From positions 248,001 through 312,000 of the forward strand of contig CAWAJU010000003.1 of NCBI GenBank assembly GCA_963782495.1: 64,000 bases of DNA, read 5' to 3'. The position numbers and the translations under genes are program-made. Shown here piece by piece: positions 31,132-41,362 of the stretch. The stretch is from DASQBT01 sp963782495. GTDB lineage: Bacteria > Pseudomonadota > Gammaproteobacteria > Burkholderiales > Thiobacillaceae. The notes under the pieces are model-generated. The model saw nothing but the letters and a program-made list of their open reading frames with translations, ran no database searches and had not been told where the DNA came from. The stretch's first letter is position 1, and the number at the start of each line of letters is the position of its first letter.

Positions 31132-33264
31132 CTATTCGGAAGCGGATTCCGGTGGGGCGCTGGGTGCTTCGTCCTTTCTGGGAGGCTCGATCAAGGCCTT
31201 CATCGACAGGCGCAGGCGGCCTTTTTCATCGGCCTCCAACACCTTGACCTTGACCTGCTGGCCTTCCTTCAGGTGCTCCGCCACCGTGGCGATGCGTTCG
31301 TGGGCGATTTGCGAGATATGCAGCAGACCGTCGCGGCCGGGCAGCACGTTGACGATGGCGCCAAAGTCCAGCAGCTTGATCACGGTGCCGTCGTATATGC
31401 CGCCCACTTCCACTTCGGCAGTCAGCTCCTCGATGCGTTTCTTGGCAGCCTCGCCGGATTCCATGCTGGTACAGGCGATCTTCACCGTGCCGTCCTCGCC
31501 GATGTCGATCTGGGTGCCGGTTTCCTCGGTCAGGGCACGGATCACCGCACCACCCTTGCCGATGACGTCGCGGATTTTTTCCGGGTTGATCTTGATCGTC
31601 AGGATGCGCGGTGCGTAGGCGGACATTTCCTCGCGCGCGCCGCCCACGGCCTGTTTCATCAGTCCCAGAATGTGCATGCGGCCTTCCTTGGCCTGGGCCA
31701 GCGCGGCCGCCATGATTTCCTGGGTGATGCCGTTGATCTTGATGTCCATCTGCAGCGCAGTCACACCCTTATCGGAACCGGCCACCTTGAAGTCCATGTC
31801 GCCGAGGTGATCCTCGTCTCCCAGGATGTCCGTCAGCACGGCAAAGCGATTGCCATCCTTGATCAAACCCATCGCGATACCGGCCACGTGGGCTTTCATC
31901 GGAACGCCAGCGTCCATCATGGACAGGCAGCCGCCGCACACCGAGGCCATCGACGAGGAGCCGTTGGATTCCGTGATCTCGGACACAACGCGCATGGTGT
32001 AACCGAATTCTTCCGCGCTCGGCAGCACCGCCAGCAGGGCGCGCTTGGCCAGTCGACCGTGGCCGATTTCGCGCCGCTTTGGGCTGCCCACCCGGCCGGT
32101 CTCACCGGTCGCGTAGGGGGGCATGTTGTAGTGCAGCAGGAAGCGGTCGGAATATTCGCCCATCAGCGATTCGATGGTTTGCTCATCGCGGCCGGTGCCC
32201 AGAGTGGTGACGACAAGGGCCTGGGTCTCGCCGCGTGTGAACAGGGCGGAACCGTGGGTGCGGGGCAGCACGCCGGTGCGGATAGTGATGGGCCGCACCG
32301 TGCGGGTGTCGCGGCCGTCGATCCGGGGCTGTCCGGAAAGAATCCGGTTGCGCACGATCTTCGCCTCAAGCTTGTGGAACTCGTCCTTCACTTCGTTGAT
32401 TGCCAGCGTGTCCATGTCTTCTGTAATCAACTGGGCAAACGCCTGATTGCGCACTTCATCCACTGCGCTCATGCGGGCCTGCTTTTGCCTGATGTTGTAG
32501 GCGGCTTCCACGCCTGCGGCAGCCAGCCCGTTGAGTTTTTCGACCAGTGTCGCGTTGACGGCGGGAGCTTGCCATTCCCACACGTCGCAGCCGGCTTCGT
32601 CCGCCAATTCGTTGATTGCATTGATGGCGGCCTGCATCTGCTGGTGGCCAAACACCACAGCGCCGAGCATGATGTCTTCCGGCAGTTCCATGGCTTCGGA
32701 TTCCACCATCAGCACCGCCTGTTCCGTCCCGGCGACCACCAGATTCAGGGCGGAGTCCTTGAGTTCAGTCGCGGTGGGGTTCAGTACATATTCGCCATTG
32801 ATGAAGCCGACTCGCGCGGCGCCGACCGGACCGTCGAACGGCACGCCGGACAGGGTCAGGGCGGCAGAGGCGCCGATCAGCGCGGGGATGTCGGAATCCA
32901 CTTCCGGGTTGGACGACATCACGGTGGCAATCACTTGCACTTCGTTGAAGAAGCCTTCCGGAAACAGCGGGCGGATGGGCCGGTCGATCAGGCGCGAGGT
33001 CAGGGTTTCCTTCTCGGTGGGCTTGCCTTCGCGTTTGAAGTAGCCGCCGGGAATGCGGCCCGCGGCATAGGTTTTTTCCTGATAATCAACGGTCAGGGGG
33101 AAGAAATCCTGGCCCGGTTTGACTTCGTTCTTGGCAACAACGGTGACCAGCACCACGGTGTCGTCCATGTTCACCATTACCGCGCCGCCGGCTTGACGAG
33201 CGACTTCGCCGGTTTCCAGGATGACAGTGTGACGGCCGTAGGGGAAAGATTTGGTAACTTTCAT
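31132..33264 (-). CDS. pnp: Polynucleotide phosphorylase
   Basis: This 710-residue 3'-5' phosphorolytic exoribonuclease has two RNase PH domains (VMVNMDDTVVLVTVV; RDEQTIESLMGEYSDRFLLH), then KH (INPEKIRDVIGKGGAVIRAL) and S1 (GGIYDGTVIKLLDFGAIVNV) RNA-binding domains. It is full length. It follows rpsO as in most proteobacteria. A long open frame opposite it (31126-33282) is a compositional shadow. Confidence 0.98.
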   Translation of the reverse strand: MKVTKSFPYGRHTVILETGEVARQAGGAVMVNMDDTVVLVTVVAKNEVKPGQDFFPLTVDYQEKTYAAGRIPGGYFKREGKPTEKETLTSRLIDRPIRPLFPEGFFNEVQVIATVMSSNPEVDSDIPALIGASAALTLSGVPFDGPVGAARVGFINGEYVLNPTATELKDSALNLVVAGTEQAVLMVESEAMELPEDIMLGAVVFGHQQMQAAINAINELADEAGCDVWEWQAPAVNATLVEKLNGLAAAGVEAAYNIRQKQARMSAVDEVRNQAFAQLITEDMDTLAINEVKDEFHKLEAKIVRNRILSGQPRIDGRDTRTVRPITIRTGVLPRTHGSALFTRGETQALVVTTLGTGRDEQTIESLMGEYSDRFLLHYNMPPYATGETGRVGSPKRREIGHGRLAKRALLAVLPSAEEFGYTMRVVSEITESNGSSSMASVCGGCLSMMDAGVPMKAHVAGIAMGLIKDGNRFAVLTDILGDEDHLGDMDFKVAGSDKGVTALQMDIKINGITQEIMAAALAQAKEGRMHILGLMKQAVGGAREEMSAYAPRILTIKINPEKIRDVIGKGGAVIRALTEETGTQIDIGEDGTVKIACTSMESGEAAKKRIEELTAEVEVGGIYDGTVIKLLDFGAIVNVLPGRDGLLHISQIAHERIATVAEHLKEGQQVKVKVLEADEKGRLRLSMKALIEPPRKDEAPSAPPESASE

Positions 33265-33287
33265 GCTTATCCTTTTCTTTAAAACAG

Positions 33288-33317
33288 AACCGCCCCGCTT
33301 GATACGCGGGGCGGTTC
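33288..33317 (-). terminator. rpsO-pnp intergenic terminator
   Basis: GAACCGCCCCGC - TTGATAC - GCGGGGCGGTTC with TGTTTTAAAG following on the minus strand. It should end part of the rpsO transcript or serve as a processing hairpin for pnp mRNA. Confidence 0.85.
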
Positions 33318-33492
33318 CTAGTTTCCTAGCGATACGCGCTGGATTTTCGGCATTGCCGAACGAATCACCGCGTACAAACCGAAAGTTGTGGGCGCGACAT
33401 GCCGCAACTGCAATGTATTTGCAAATACATGAAGGTCTTGGACACCGTGCAAAACAACCATGGAGCGCGCAGTCGATTATTCGGCGCCGCGC

Positions 33493-33762
33493 TTACTTGC
33501 GCAGGCCCAGACGGTCGATCAGCGTCTTGTAGGCTTGCAGATTGGTTTCCTTCAAGTAATCCAGGAGCTTGCGGCGACGGCTTACCATTTTCAGCAGTCC
33601 GCGGCGCGAGTGATGATCCTTGGCATTGACTTTGAAGTGATCGGTCAGGTGGTTGATGCGGGCGGTAAGCAAGGCTACCTGCACTTCAGGGGAGCCGGTA
33701 TCGGCAACTGCCCGTTGATAATCCTTGACGATTTGCGCCTTGTCGGCGGTGGTGACAGCCAT
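33493..33762 (-). CDS. rpsO: Ribosomal protein S15
   Basis: This 89-residue protein has the S15 core GSPEVQVALLTARINHLTDH and DHHSRRGLLKMVSRRRKLLDYLK. It binds 16S rRNA in the platform of the small subunit. It is separated from truB, its usual upstream neighbour, by about 1.9 kb of mostly non-coding sequence. Confidence 0.98.
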   Translation of the reverse strand: MAVTTADKAQIVKDYQRAVADTGSPEVQVALLTARINHLTDHFKVNAKDHHSRRGLLKMVSRRRKLLDYLKETNLQAYKTLIDRLGLRK

Positions 33763-34013
33763 GCGGTTCTCCTAAAAATCAGGTTATGGAATCGCGAAGC
33801 CCGGTGGCTGACCCGGCTTCGTTCTTGACGCCCACCCTTGTCTCGGCGGACTTCATTCGGAAACCGGGCATCGTACCCCAAAAAGTCTTTTATCTCAAGC
33901 CGTTGAAGGGCAGCGAGCCGGGCCGGGGAGAGCCATGGGAAGAACCCGGGCGGCATCGGCGGCAGGGCCCCGGGTGGGGAGAAGTCGGTTTGGGCTTGCG
34001 CGCTGCCCGTTGC

Positions 34014-34367
34014 CTAAGCCTGCGGGTCGCCATTGGGGCGATCGCCGGGATCCGCTGCGCGTTCCAGGCGACGGGCGAAAACCTTCATCTCTTTGGCGGC
34101 CTGGATGTCGCCCTTGGCTTCAGCAACCGCAATGCCTGCGCGATACGAGGCCAGGGCCTCCTGAGGCTGGCCTGCTTCGGCCAGTGCCTTGCCCAGCAGT
34201 TTCCAGGCGGCGGAATAGTTGGGGTCTCGCGCAACCGCCTCGCGCAAATGCGGTATGGCTTGCGCAGCATCTCCGCGCCTCATCCACTCGTTACCCAGGG
34301 AAAAACGCAGCAAAGCACCGTCGCGCGGCGTGCCGACCAGTTTGAGAAGGGTGTCCAGAGTCGCCAT
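34014..34367 (-). CDS. TPR-repeat protein
   Basis: A 117-residue soluble protein from ATG 34367. Two tetratricopeptide-like repeats are visible (SLGNEWMRRGDAAQAIPHLR and AAWKLLGKALAEAGQPQEAL), then a basic C-terminal helix (MKVFARRLERA). It likely mediates protein contacts. It lies between rpsO and the decayed interval. An upstream extension to 34445 has no better start signal. Confidence 0.78.
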   Translation of the reverse strand: MATLDTLLKLVGTPRDGALLRFSLGNEWMRRGDAAQAIPHLREAVARDPNYSAAWKLLGKALAEAGQPQEALASYRAGIAVAEAKGDIQAAKEMKVFARRLERAADPGDRPNGDPQA

Positions 34368-34462
34368 GATTCCATTCTGGACGCAAGGGCGGCTCAGCGC
34401 CAGATCCTGTTGGCCGCTACGAATTGAGCCCGGGGGTACACCCATCGCCCGGCGGAATTGAT

Positions 34463-34660
34463 CTATGCAGCCCGTGGCTCCCGGCGCTGACGGCGCGCGT
34501 CATTGACACTTGCATTGGAAGCATCGGAACTCAGCCATTCCAACACGTCGTACGCGGCCTTCTCTTCATCGGCCGGTGTCAACAACAGGTCCGTCAGTTT
34601 TGCCTGGCGCAATGGCGATGGGTAATACTCTTGACACGGTAATCGCGCGCTATTGTGCAA
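34463..34660 (-). CDS. Small hypothetical protein, tentative
   Basis: A 65-codon frame from TTG 34660 with TGGAGG nine bases before it. KLTDLLLTPADEEKAAYDVL looks like a helix, and the C-terminus is basic. The frame upstream (34679-34933) also looks partly coding (RYGQSDFLCLQVV, NISIAVDLDRLRDIAED) but lacks a good start. These may be a small operon or the remains of one. Confidence 0.35.
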   Translation of the reverse strand: MHNSARLPCQEYYPSPLRQAKLTDLLLTPADEEKAAYDVLEWLSSDASNASVNDARRQRREPRAA

Positions 34661-34679
34661 TTTGGATCCCTCCAGATTT

Positions 34680-35707
34680 CAATCTTCAGCGATGTCGCGC
34701 AGACGATCCAGATCGACTGCGATGCTGATATTGGGCTCCCTTTCGCAGGTTGAAATGATGTTGTGCCGCTTGAAGCCGGCTACGACAGGGCGCGGCCACT
34801 GCGCAGACGGATCACGCGCTTTCAGCAGGCTGCTGGCCATAAGGAACACCGTGTCTGGTGCCACGACCTGGAGACAGAGGAAATCGCTTTGCCCGTAACG
34901 GGTCCGACGCGCGCGCCCGGGCCGGGCGTGCAAGGATGTCGGGGCGGTTTGCCCCCCGCGAACGCAATCTCACCCTGACTTGCATCGTTGCGTTCATCCG
35001 GGGAATACCTGGGTGCGGCAACTGCCAAACTGTCTTGCTGTCTCATGCATGCCTCTTCTTGACAGGCATTCAGGGAACGGCAGCTTTCATCTGCTCCTGA
35101 TCCATTTGCCTTGAATTGCATCGCAACGCTGTGGCTGGCGGCCATTCGATTCTGACTACCAGGCCGTCCAATTTGTTCCAGAGGATGGATTTGCGCGAGC
35201 TGAAGGAGCGTCAGCTTCCAGCAGGATAGATTGTGGGAAACGTCTGAAAACAGAAGTGCAAGGGGTATGCCCATCACGGCAGACCTGCCGCGTCTTTGAG
35301 GGAACCAACCGCCAAGCTCTCCAATTTCAATGGAACATAACCTCGCTTAGAGGTCGAGCAAATTGGCCTCCGCCGCGGATCGCGCACCCGGACCTTTTCT
35401 TGCCTAACGCAACCTCAGGCCTTGCTGCCCAAAGAGCCGCAAGAACGGCCACGACACGCGCGACTGATCGAGGATCGCGGCGGCCTGGAAGTACTCGCGC
35501 CAGCCGCTCAGTCGAATCCGGTTTGCGGTAAGCAAGCCCTGGCTCAATGATCTTCCGTGGCAACGCCCTTAAATGGAAGATCGCCTGTCGCGTGCCGTTG
35601 CGCAACCCTACTCCTGTGCTGCGCCAGTTGCCGCCATACAGCGCTTGGTTAGCTGCGGGTCCATCCATTGCTGGCAGGCAAATTCAATCAGACGGGCGTA
35701 GCCTTCG
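34680..35707. other. Gene-poor, probably decayed interval
   Basis: No intact gene is convincing over this kilobase. On the minus strand short gene-like pieces appear in different frames: YARLIEFACQQWMDPQLTKR directly after truB (about 35610-35700), GLLTANRIRLSGWREYFQAA (around 35470-35540), and MRQQDSLAVAAPRYSPDERN (from about 35047). Stops and frame changes separate them. This looks like genes in decay inside what is normally the continuous truB-rpsO junction. Confidence 0.45.
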
Positions 35708-36598
35708 TCAGCCTGCCATGAGGCGCGAGGCGACCAGCGTGCCATTCGCTGCGCTGGCCAGGCCGAGAAATCCTGGCGGCGCATAGATGCGGATCATGCT
35801 CTGGTCGGGCAGATCCGCCGATATGCGGACGTGTTTGCCGTGCCTGAGCTGCAGCGCCGCCTCCGCGTCAATTTCCAGCCTGGGCAGGTGGGCGACAAGC
35901 GCATCAGGGGCAAGCAGCAGATCCATGCGCGCCCCAGGGCTCAAGGACTCGAGTGTTTCGAGATTGACCGCCTGGTCAAGCGCGAACGATCCGCTTGCGA
36001 CCCGCGTCAGCGCAATCAGGTGTGCGCCGCAACCCAGCGCCGCGCCCAGGTCTTCAGCCAAGGTGCGGATGTAGGTGCCGCCCGAACAGTGGACCGTGAT
36101 GGTCAGCAGATCGTCTTCCAGGTCTTCGATTTGCAAGCGAAAAATTGTAATTTCACGCGACTTGCGTTCGATCGTGATGCCCGCGCGGGCATATTCGTAC
36201 AGCGGTTTTCCCTGATGCTTGAGGGCGGAATGCATGGGGGGAACCTGCTGTATGGGGCCGGTAAAGCGCGGAAGCAGTGCGCTGACGGCTTCCGCGGATA
36301 CGACTACCGGGCGGGATTCCAAAACCTTGCCCTCGGTGTCGCCGGTGTCGGTGGTGACACCGAGCCTGATGACTGCGCGGTAGACCTTGTCGCCATGCAG
36401 GGCGTGGCTGGAAAACTTGGTGGCCTGACCAAAGCAAATGGGCAAGAGGCCGGTGGCGAAAGGGTCGAGCGTGCCCGTATGTCCGGCCTTGGCTGCGTTA
36501 AACAGGCGCTTGGCTATCTGCAGTCCAGCGTTGGAGGTCACGCCCGCAGGCTTGTCGAGCAGCAGCACGCCGTCGATGTTCAGGCGCGCGGCGTTCAC
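35708..36598 (-). CDS. truB: tRNA pseudouridine-55 synthase
   Basis: This 296-residue enzyme has the catalytic region GHTGTLDPFATGLLPICFG and the motif GVTTDTGDTEG. The C-terminal PUA-like part (HGKHVRISADLP) binds tRNA. It makes psi-55 in the T loop. The start overlaps the rbfA stop (ATGA at 36595-36598), placing it last in the rimP-nusA-infB-rbfA-truB operon. Confidence 0.97.
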   Translation of the reverse strand: MNAARLNIDGVLLLDKPAGVTSNAGLQIAKRLFNAAKAGHTGTLDPFATGLLPICFGQATKFSSHALHGDKVYRAVIRLGVTTDTGDTEGKVLESRPVVVSAEAVSALLPRFTGPIQQVPPMHSALKHQGKPLYEYARAGITIERKSREITIFRLQIEDLEDDLLTITVHCSGGTYIRTLAEDLGAALGCGAHLIALTRVASGSFALDQAVNLETLESLSPGARMDLLLAPDALVAHLPRLEIDAEAALQLRHGKHVRISADLPDQSMIRIYAPPGFLGLASAANGTLVASRLMAG

Positions 36599-36969
36599 TC
36601 GTCCTTGGGATGGGTTGCGTCTTCGGCGATCGCCTGGTCAATAAGCTGCGAGAGTTCCACGCCGCGTTGCACTGAGGTGTCGTACTCAAAACTCAGCGCT
36701 GGCACGATGCGCAGCTTCATCCGGTGGGAGAGGTGGCTGCGCAGAAAGCCGGTGGCACGGCGCAATCCAGCCAGCAAGGCGTCGTGTTCAGACGCCGGCC
36801 CCAGGGAGGTGACAAAGACTTTGGCATGTTCCAGATCCGAGGTGACTTCTACGTCGGTAATCGTGGCCAGGGCTACCCGCGGGTCCTTCAGTTCGAGCCT
36901 GATGATCTCGGCAAGTTCGCGCTGGATCTGGTCAGCGACGCGGCGGGAGCGTGGGAAGTCTTTGGGCAT
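36595..36969 (-). CDS. rbfA: Ribosome-binding factor A
   Basis: This 124-residue protein has the KH-like fold of RbfA (RSRRVADQIQRELAEIIRLE, DPRVALATITDVEVTSDLEH, RIVPALSFEYDTSVQRG). It helps mature the 30S subunit. It lies between infB and truB in the usual order. The infB-rbfA gap of 121 bases contains nothing notable beyond short GC-rich repeats of GGATTC. Confidence 0.97.
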   Translation of the reverse strand: MPKDFPRSRRVADQIQRELAEIIRLELKDPRVALATITDVEVTSDLEHAKVFVTSLGPASEHDALLAGLRRATGFLRSHLSHRMKLRIVPALSFEYDTSVQRGVELSQLIDQAIAEDATHPKDE

Positions 36970-37090
36970 TTGTGTTCCAGGGGTCGGGATTCAGGGGCCA
37001 GGATTCGGGGGTTCTGTGCGGCCTGCGGCCGCGCCTTTCAAGCAATCGCGCAGCAACATTCCCTGACCCTTGAATCCCGAATCCTGATCC

Positions 37091-39799
37091 CTACAGCGTG
37101 CGCGCCACTTCCACGACCTCGTACGCTTCAAGCTGGTCGCCTTCGTTGATGTCGTTGAAGTTCTTGAGGGACAGTCCGCATTCGAAGCCTTCCTTGACTT
37201 CCTTCACGTCGTCCTTGAAGCGCTTGAGCGAGTCGAGTTCGCCGTCGAACAGCACCACGTTGTCGCGCACCAGGCGGATTCTGGAGTTGCGCTTGATCAC
37301 GCCGGACAAGACCATGCAACCCGCGATGGCGCCAACCCTGGAAATGCGGAAGACCTGGCGTATTTCCACCTGGCCGGTGACGCTTTCCTTCTTCTCCGGC
37401 GACAACATGCCGGAGAGCGCGGCCTTCACTTCATCAACGGCTTCGTAGATGATGTTGTAGTAGCGGATGTCCACGCCTGAGCTTTCCGCCAGCTTGCGCG
37501 CCAGGCCGTCGGCCCGCACGTTGAAGCCGATCACGACGGCTTTTGAGGCCAGCGCCAGGTTGACGTCCGATTCCGTGATTGCCCCCACGCCGCTATGGAT
37601 GATGTTGACCTTCACCTCGGCAGTGGAGAGCTTTTGCAAGGCGTTGGCCAGGCCCTCATAAGAGCCCTGCACGTCGGCCTTGAGGATGAGGGGCATTTGC
37701 TTGACTTCGCCCTCGCCCATCTGTTCGAACATCGACTCCAGCTTGGCGGCCTGTTGCTTGGCCAGCTTGACGTCACGGTACTTGCCTTGGCGGAACAGCG
37801 CGATTTCCCGCGCCTTGCGTTCGTCCGGCAGCACCAGTGCGTCGTCTCCGGCATTCGGCACATCCGACAAGCCCTGGATTTCCACCGGGATCGAGGGGCC
37901 GGCTTCGTTGATGCTCTTGCCGTTCTCGTCCTGCATGGCGCGCACCCGTCCAAACGCCTGGCCCGCCAGGATGACGTCGCCGCGCTTCAAGGTGCCGGAT
38001 TGAACCAGCAGGGTCGCCATCGGGCCTCGGCCCTTGTCCAGGCGGGATTCGACGATGACACCTTTGGCCGGCGCGTCCTTGGGCGCCTTGAGTTCCAGCA
38101 CCTCGGCCTGCAGCAGGATGGCGTCGAGCAGGTTGTCGACGCCCTGGCCGGACTTGGCAGAAACGTCCACGAACATGGCGTCGCCGCCCCATTCTTCCGG
38201 CACGACCTGCTGGCTCGCCATCTCCTGCCGGATGCGCTCCGGGTTGGCGTCCGGCTTGTCGATCTTGTTGACCGCCACCAGAATAGGCTGCCCGGCGGCC
38301 TTGGCGTGGTGGATGGCTTCGATGGTGGTGGGCATGACGCCGTCATCGGCGGCCACGACCAGCACCACAAGATCGGTCACCTTCGCACCGCGCGCACGCA
38401 TGGCGGTAAACGCCTCGTGGCCCGGGGTGTCGAGGAAGGTGATCATGCCCTTGCTGGTCTCCACATGGTAGGCGCCGATATGCTGGGTGATCCCGCCCGC
38501 CTCGCCGGCGGCCACTTTGGCGCGCCGTATGTAATCGAGCAGCGAAGTCTTGCCATGGTCGACGTGACCCATGACGGTGACCACCGGCGCGCGATGAGAG
38601 GTCTCGGCGGTTTCCACGTTTTCACTGCTGGTCTCGAGGAAGACTTCGGGCGTATCGAGCGCTGCAGGCTTGGCAACGTGACCCATTTCTTCCACCACGA
38701 TCATGGCGGTTTCCTGATCCAGCACCTGGTTGATGGTGACCATGGAGCCCAACTTCATCAGCACCTTGATGACCTCGGCTGCCTTGACCGCCATTTTGTG
38801 GGCAAGGTCGCCAACCGAAATGGTCTCCGGCACCAACACTTCATGCACCATGGGCTCGGTCGGGGCGACAAACTGGTGTTCGCCCTCGGTCGCCTTGTGT
38901 CTGCCGCCAGCCTTCTTGCCGCGCCAGCCGCTGTCACCACCGCCGTCGCCGCGGACCTTGAGCCCCCTTCTCTTGTGTGCATCTTCGCGTTCGGTGGCCT
39001 TGACCTTCTTGCCGGCTTTTTTCTCGCCAGGCTTCTCCGGCGGCTTTTCAGGTTTGTGCAAGGTGCCGGTGGGGGGTTCGGCCTTCGGCGCTTTCTCCGC
39101 TTCGATGCGTGCAGTGTCTGCCGTCTTGCGCGCCACTTCCCGTTCCTGCTTGGCGCGCACGTCTTCGGCCTGGCGGTCCTGCAACGCCTGGTGCCGCTTG
39201 TTCTCTGCTTCGCGCGTCTTCAGCTCGGCTTCGCTGATGATCGCTTTGCGCGTCACCCGGGTGGTCTTGCGCACTTTTTCTTCGGGCGCAGGAGGCTCGC
39301 CAGTCACCGCAGTTGCGTCATCTGGGGTTGTTGCAGGCTGCGCTTCCACGCTCGGCGCCGGTTGCAGTTCCGCCTTAGCCATTGCAGGCGTGGCTACCGC
39401 TACCGGTTCCGGAACTGCCGGCGCGGGCTCGACGACGGGCGCAGCGGCGACTGCGATCTCTTCCACCACTTCTGGCGCGGCGATTTCCTCCGTGGCTGCG
39501 CCGGCCTCGCGTTTTACGTAGGTGCGCTTCTTGCGCACTTCGACCTGGATGGTGCGCGCCTTGCCCATGCCATCGGATTTCTTGATTTCCGAGGTTTGCT
39601 TGCGCGTCAGCGTAATTTTGGTCTTGGCGGGCTTCTCGGCGGCGCCATGCATCTTGCGCAGATGTTCGAGCAACTGGGTCTTGTCGCTTTCGGTGATAGC
39701 GTCATCCACGTTAGTCTTGTGGACACCCGCAGACTTCAGCTGTTCGAGCAGCAGTTCGGTTGACAGCTTGAGTTCGTTGGCGAATTGTTCGACGTTCAT
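37091..39799 (-). CDS. infB: Translation initiation factor IF-2
   Basis: This 902-residue GTPase has an N-terminal IF2N domain and a long charged Lys/Glu/Ala linker. The G domain has GHVDHGKT (G1), DTPGHEA (G3) and NKIDKPDANP (G4), and the C-terminal domains that bind initiator tRNA end in LEAYEVVEVARTL. It positions fMet-tRNA on the 30S subunit. It follows nusA by about 50 bases. A long opposite-strand frame (37595-39763) is a shadow of its codon bias. Confidence 0.98.
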   Translation of the reverse strand: MNVEQFANELKLSTELLLEQLKSAGVHKTNVDDAITESDKTQLLEHLRKMHGAAEKPAKTKITLTRKQTSEIKKSDGMGKARTIQVEVRKKRTYVKREAGAATEEIAAPEVVEEIAVAAAPVVEPAPAVPEPVAVATPAMAKAELQPAPSVEAQPATTPDDATAVTGEPPAPEEKVRKTTRVTRKAIISEAELKTREAENKRHQALQDRQAEDVRAKQEREVARKTADTARIEAEKAPKAEPPTGTLHKPEKPPEKPGEKKAGKKVKATEREDAHKRRGLKVRGDGGGDSGWRGKKAGGRHKATEGEHQFVAPTEPMVHEVLVPETISVGDLAHKMAVKAAEVIKVLMKLGSMVTINQVLDQETAMIVVEEMGHVAKPAALDTPEVFLETSSENVETAETSHRAPVVTVMGHVDHGKTSLLDYIRRAKVAAGEAGGITQHIGAYHVETSKGMITFLDTPGHEAFTAMRARGAKVTDLVVLVVAADDGVMPTTIEAIHHAKAAGQPILVAVNKIDKPDANPERIRQEMASQQVVPEEWGGDAMFVDVSAKSGQGVDNLLDAILLQAEVLELKAPKDAPAKGVIVESRLDKGRGPMATLLVQSGTLKRGDVILAGQAFGRVRAMQDENGKSINEAGPSIPVEIQGLSDVPNAGDDALVLPDERKAREIALFRQGKYRDVKLAKQQAAKLESMFEQMGEGEVKQMPLILKADVQGSYEGLANALQKLSTAEVKVNIIHSGVGAITESDVNLALASKAVVIGFNVRADGLARKLAESSGVDIRYYNIIYEAVDEVKAALSGMLSPEKKESVTGQVEIRQVFRISRVGAIAGCMVLSGVIKRNSRIRLVRDNVVLFDGELDSLKRFKDDVKEVKEGFECGLSLKNFNDINEGDQLEAYEVVEVARTL

Positions 39800-39850
39800 T
39801 GAGCTTCCGTTAGCAATACCAGTTTTTGAGCCTGTACGAAGGACCGGCTC

Positions 39851-41326
39851 TTACTCCGCGAACCAGGACGCACGGGCGGCCATGATGAGATCCTTGGCCC
39901 GGTTTTCTTCCATTTGCACCAGTTCCATCAATTCGTCGACCGCCAGATCGGCCAGTTCCTCGGTCGTGTTCACGCCCTGGGAGGCCAGCTGGCGGGCGGT
40001 GTCCGCATCCATGCCTTGCAGGGACTGCAGGTCACCGGCCGAAGCCTCGACCTTCTCCTCGCCGACGATGGCGGCGGTCAGCAGCGCATTTCGAGCGCGG
40101 TTGCGCAGCTCGTTGATAATTCCGTCATCGAAAGATTCAATCTCCTGCATTTCCGCCATCGGCACATACGCCACCTCTTCCAACGTGGAGAAACCCTCAT
40201 CGACCAGAATCTGGGCCACTTCCTCATCGACATCGAGCTTTTCCCTGAACAGGTTGAGGATAGAATGGGTTTCCTCCGCCTGTTTCTCCTCGGCTTCCTG
40301 TTCGGTGACCAGGTTGAGCTCCCAGCCCGTGAGTTCTGAGGCCAGGCGCACATTCTGACCGCTGGATCCGATCGCTTTGCCGAGCTGATCCTCTTCCACC
40401 ACCACGTCCATGCTGTGCTTGTCTTCGTCGACCACGATGCGGCTGACCTCGGCAGGCGCCAGGGCATTGATGACAAATTGGGCCGGGTCCGGGGACCAGA
40501 GAATGATGTCCACCCGCTCGCCCGCCAGCTCGTTGGTTACGGAAGTGACGCGCGAACCGCGCAATCCGATACAGGTTCCGATCGGATCGATGCGCGGGTC
40601 GTTGGACTTGACCGCAATCTTGGCGCGAAGACCGGGGTCGCGCGCAGCAGCCTTGATTTCCAGAAGTTCTTCCTCGATTTCCGGCACTTCCAGTTCGAAC
40701 AGCTTCATGATGAACTCGGGCGCGGTGCGTGACAGCACCAATTGCGGACCGCGCGCGCTGCGCTCGATACGGGAAAGATAGGCGCGCACTCTGTCGCCAA
40801 TGCGCAGGTTTTCGCGCGGAATCATCTGATCGCGATGCAGGAATCCTTCCACCCGGCCGGTTTCGATAATCGCGTTGCCGCGGTCCATGCGTTTTACCGT
40901 GCCGGTCACCAGATGTTCCTTGCGGGCAAGGAAATCAGTGAGCACCTGTTCGCGCTCGGCATCGCGGATCTTTTGCAGGATGACCTGTTTGGCGGCCTGG
41001 GCGCCGATGCGGCCGAATTCGATGTTGTCGAGTTGTTCCTCGATGTAATCGCCTACCTGGATTTCGGGATGGTCATACTGGGCGTCCACCAGCAGGATCT
41101 GCCGGTCTTCCGATTCCAACTCCTGCTCGGTAACCACCTGCCAGCGGCGAAACGACTCGTAATCGCCAGTTTCCTGGTCGATGGACACGCGCACGTCCGC
41201 GTCGCCCTTGAAGCGTTTCTTGGTCGCGGAAGCCAGCGCCATTTCCAGGGCACCGAATACCACGTCCTGATCCACATTCTTTTCCCGCGCCAGTGCATCC
41301 ACCAGCATCAACAATTCACGGCTCAT
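39851..41326 (-). CDS. nusA: Transcription termination/antitermination factor NusA
   Basis: This 491-residue protein starts at ATG 41326, with GGAG six bases upstream; an ATG at 41338 is less likely. The N-terminal RNAP-binding domain is followed by S1 (GRVEGFLHRDQMIPRENLRI), KH1/KH2 (DPIGTCIGLRGSRVTSVTNE; GKAIGSSGQNVRLASELTGW) and two C-terminal acidic HhH repeats. It controls pausing, termination and antitermination. It is the second gene of the operon. Confidence 0.97.
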   Translation of the reverse strand: MSRELLMLVDALAREKNVDQDVVFGALEMALASATKKRFKGDADVRVSIDQETGDYESFRRWQVVTEQELESEDRQILLVDAQYDHPEIQVGDYIEEQLDNIEFGRIGAQAAKQVILQKIRDAEREQVLTDFLARKEHLVTGTVKRMDRGNAIIETGRVEGFLHRDQMIPRENLRIGDRVRAYLSRIERSARGPQLVLSRTAPEFIMKLFELEVPEIEEELLEIKAAARDPGLRAKIAVKSNDPRIDPIGTCIGLRGSRVTSVTNELAGERVDIILWSPDPAQFVINALAPAEVSRIVVDEDKHSMDVVVEEDQLGKAIGSSGQNVRLASELTGWELNLVTEQEAEEKQAEETHSILNLFREKLDVDEEVAQILVDEGFSTLEEVAYVPMAEMQEIESFDDGIINELRNRARNALLTAAIVGEEKVEASAGDLQSLQGMDADTARQLASQGVNTTEELADLAVDELMELVQMEENRAKDLIMAARASWFAE

Positions 41327-41362
41327 GACACTCTCCACATCCCTGGTACTCCGTTCCAGGGC

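Noticed and set aside
31126..33282. 718-codon open frame opposite pnp
   Set aside because: It mirrors pnp with His/Gly-rich composition from GC-biased third positions; pnp itself is certain.
37595..39763. 722-codon open frame opposite infB
   Set aside because: Compositional shadow of infB with no family features.
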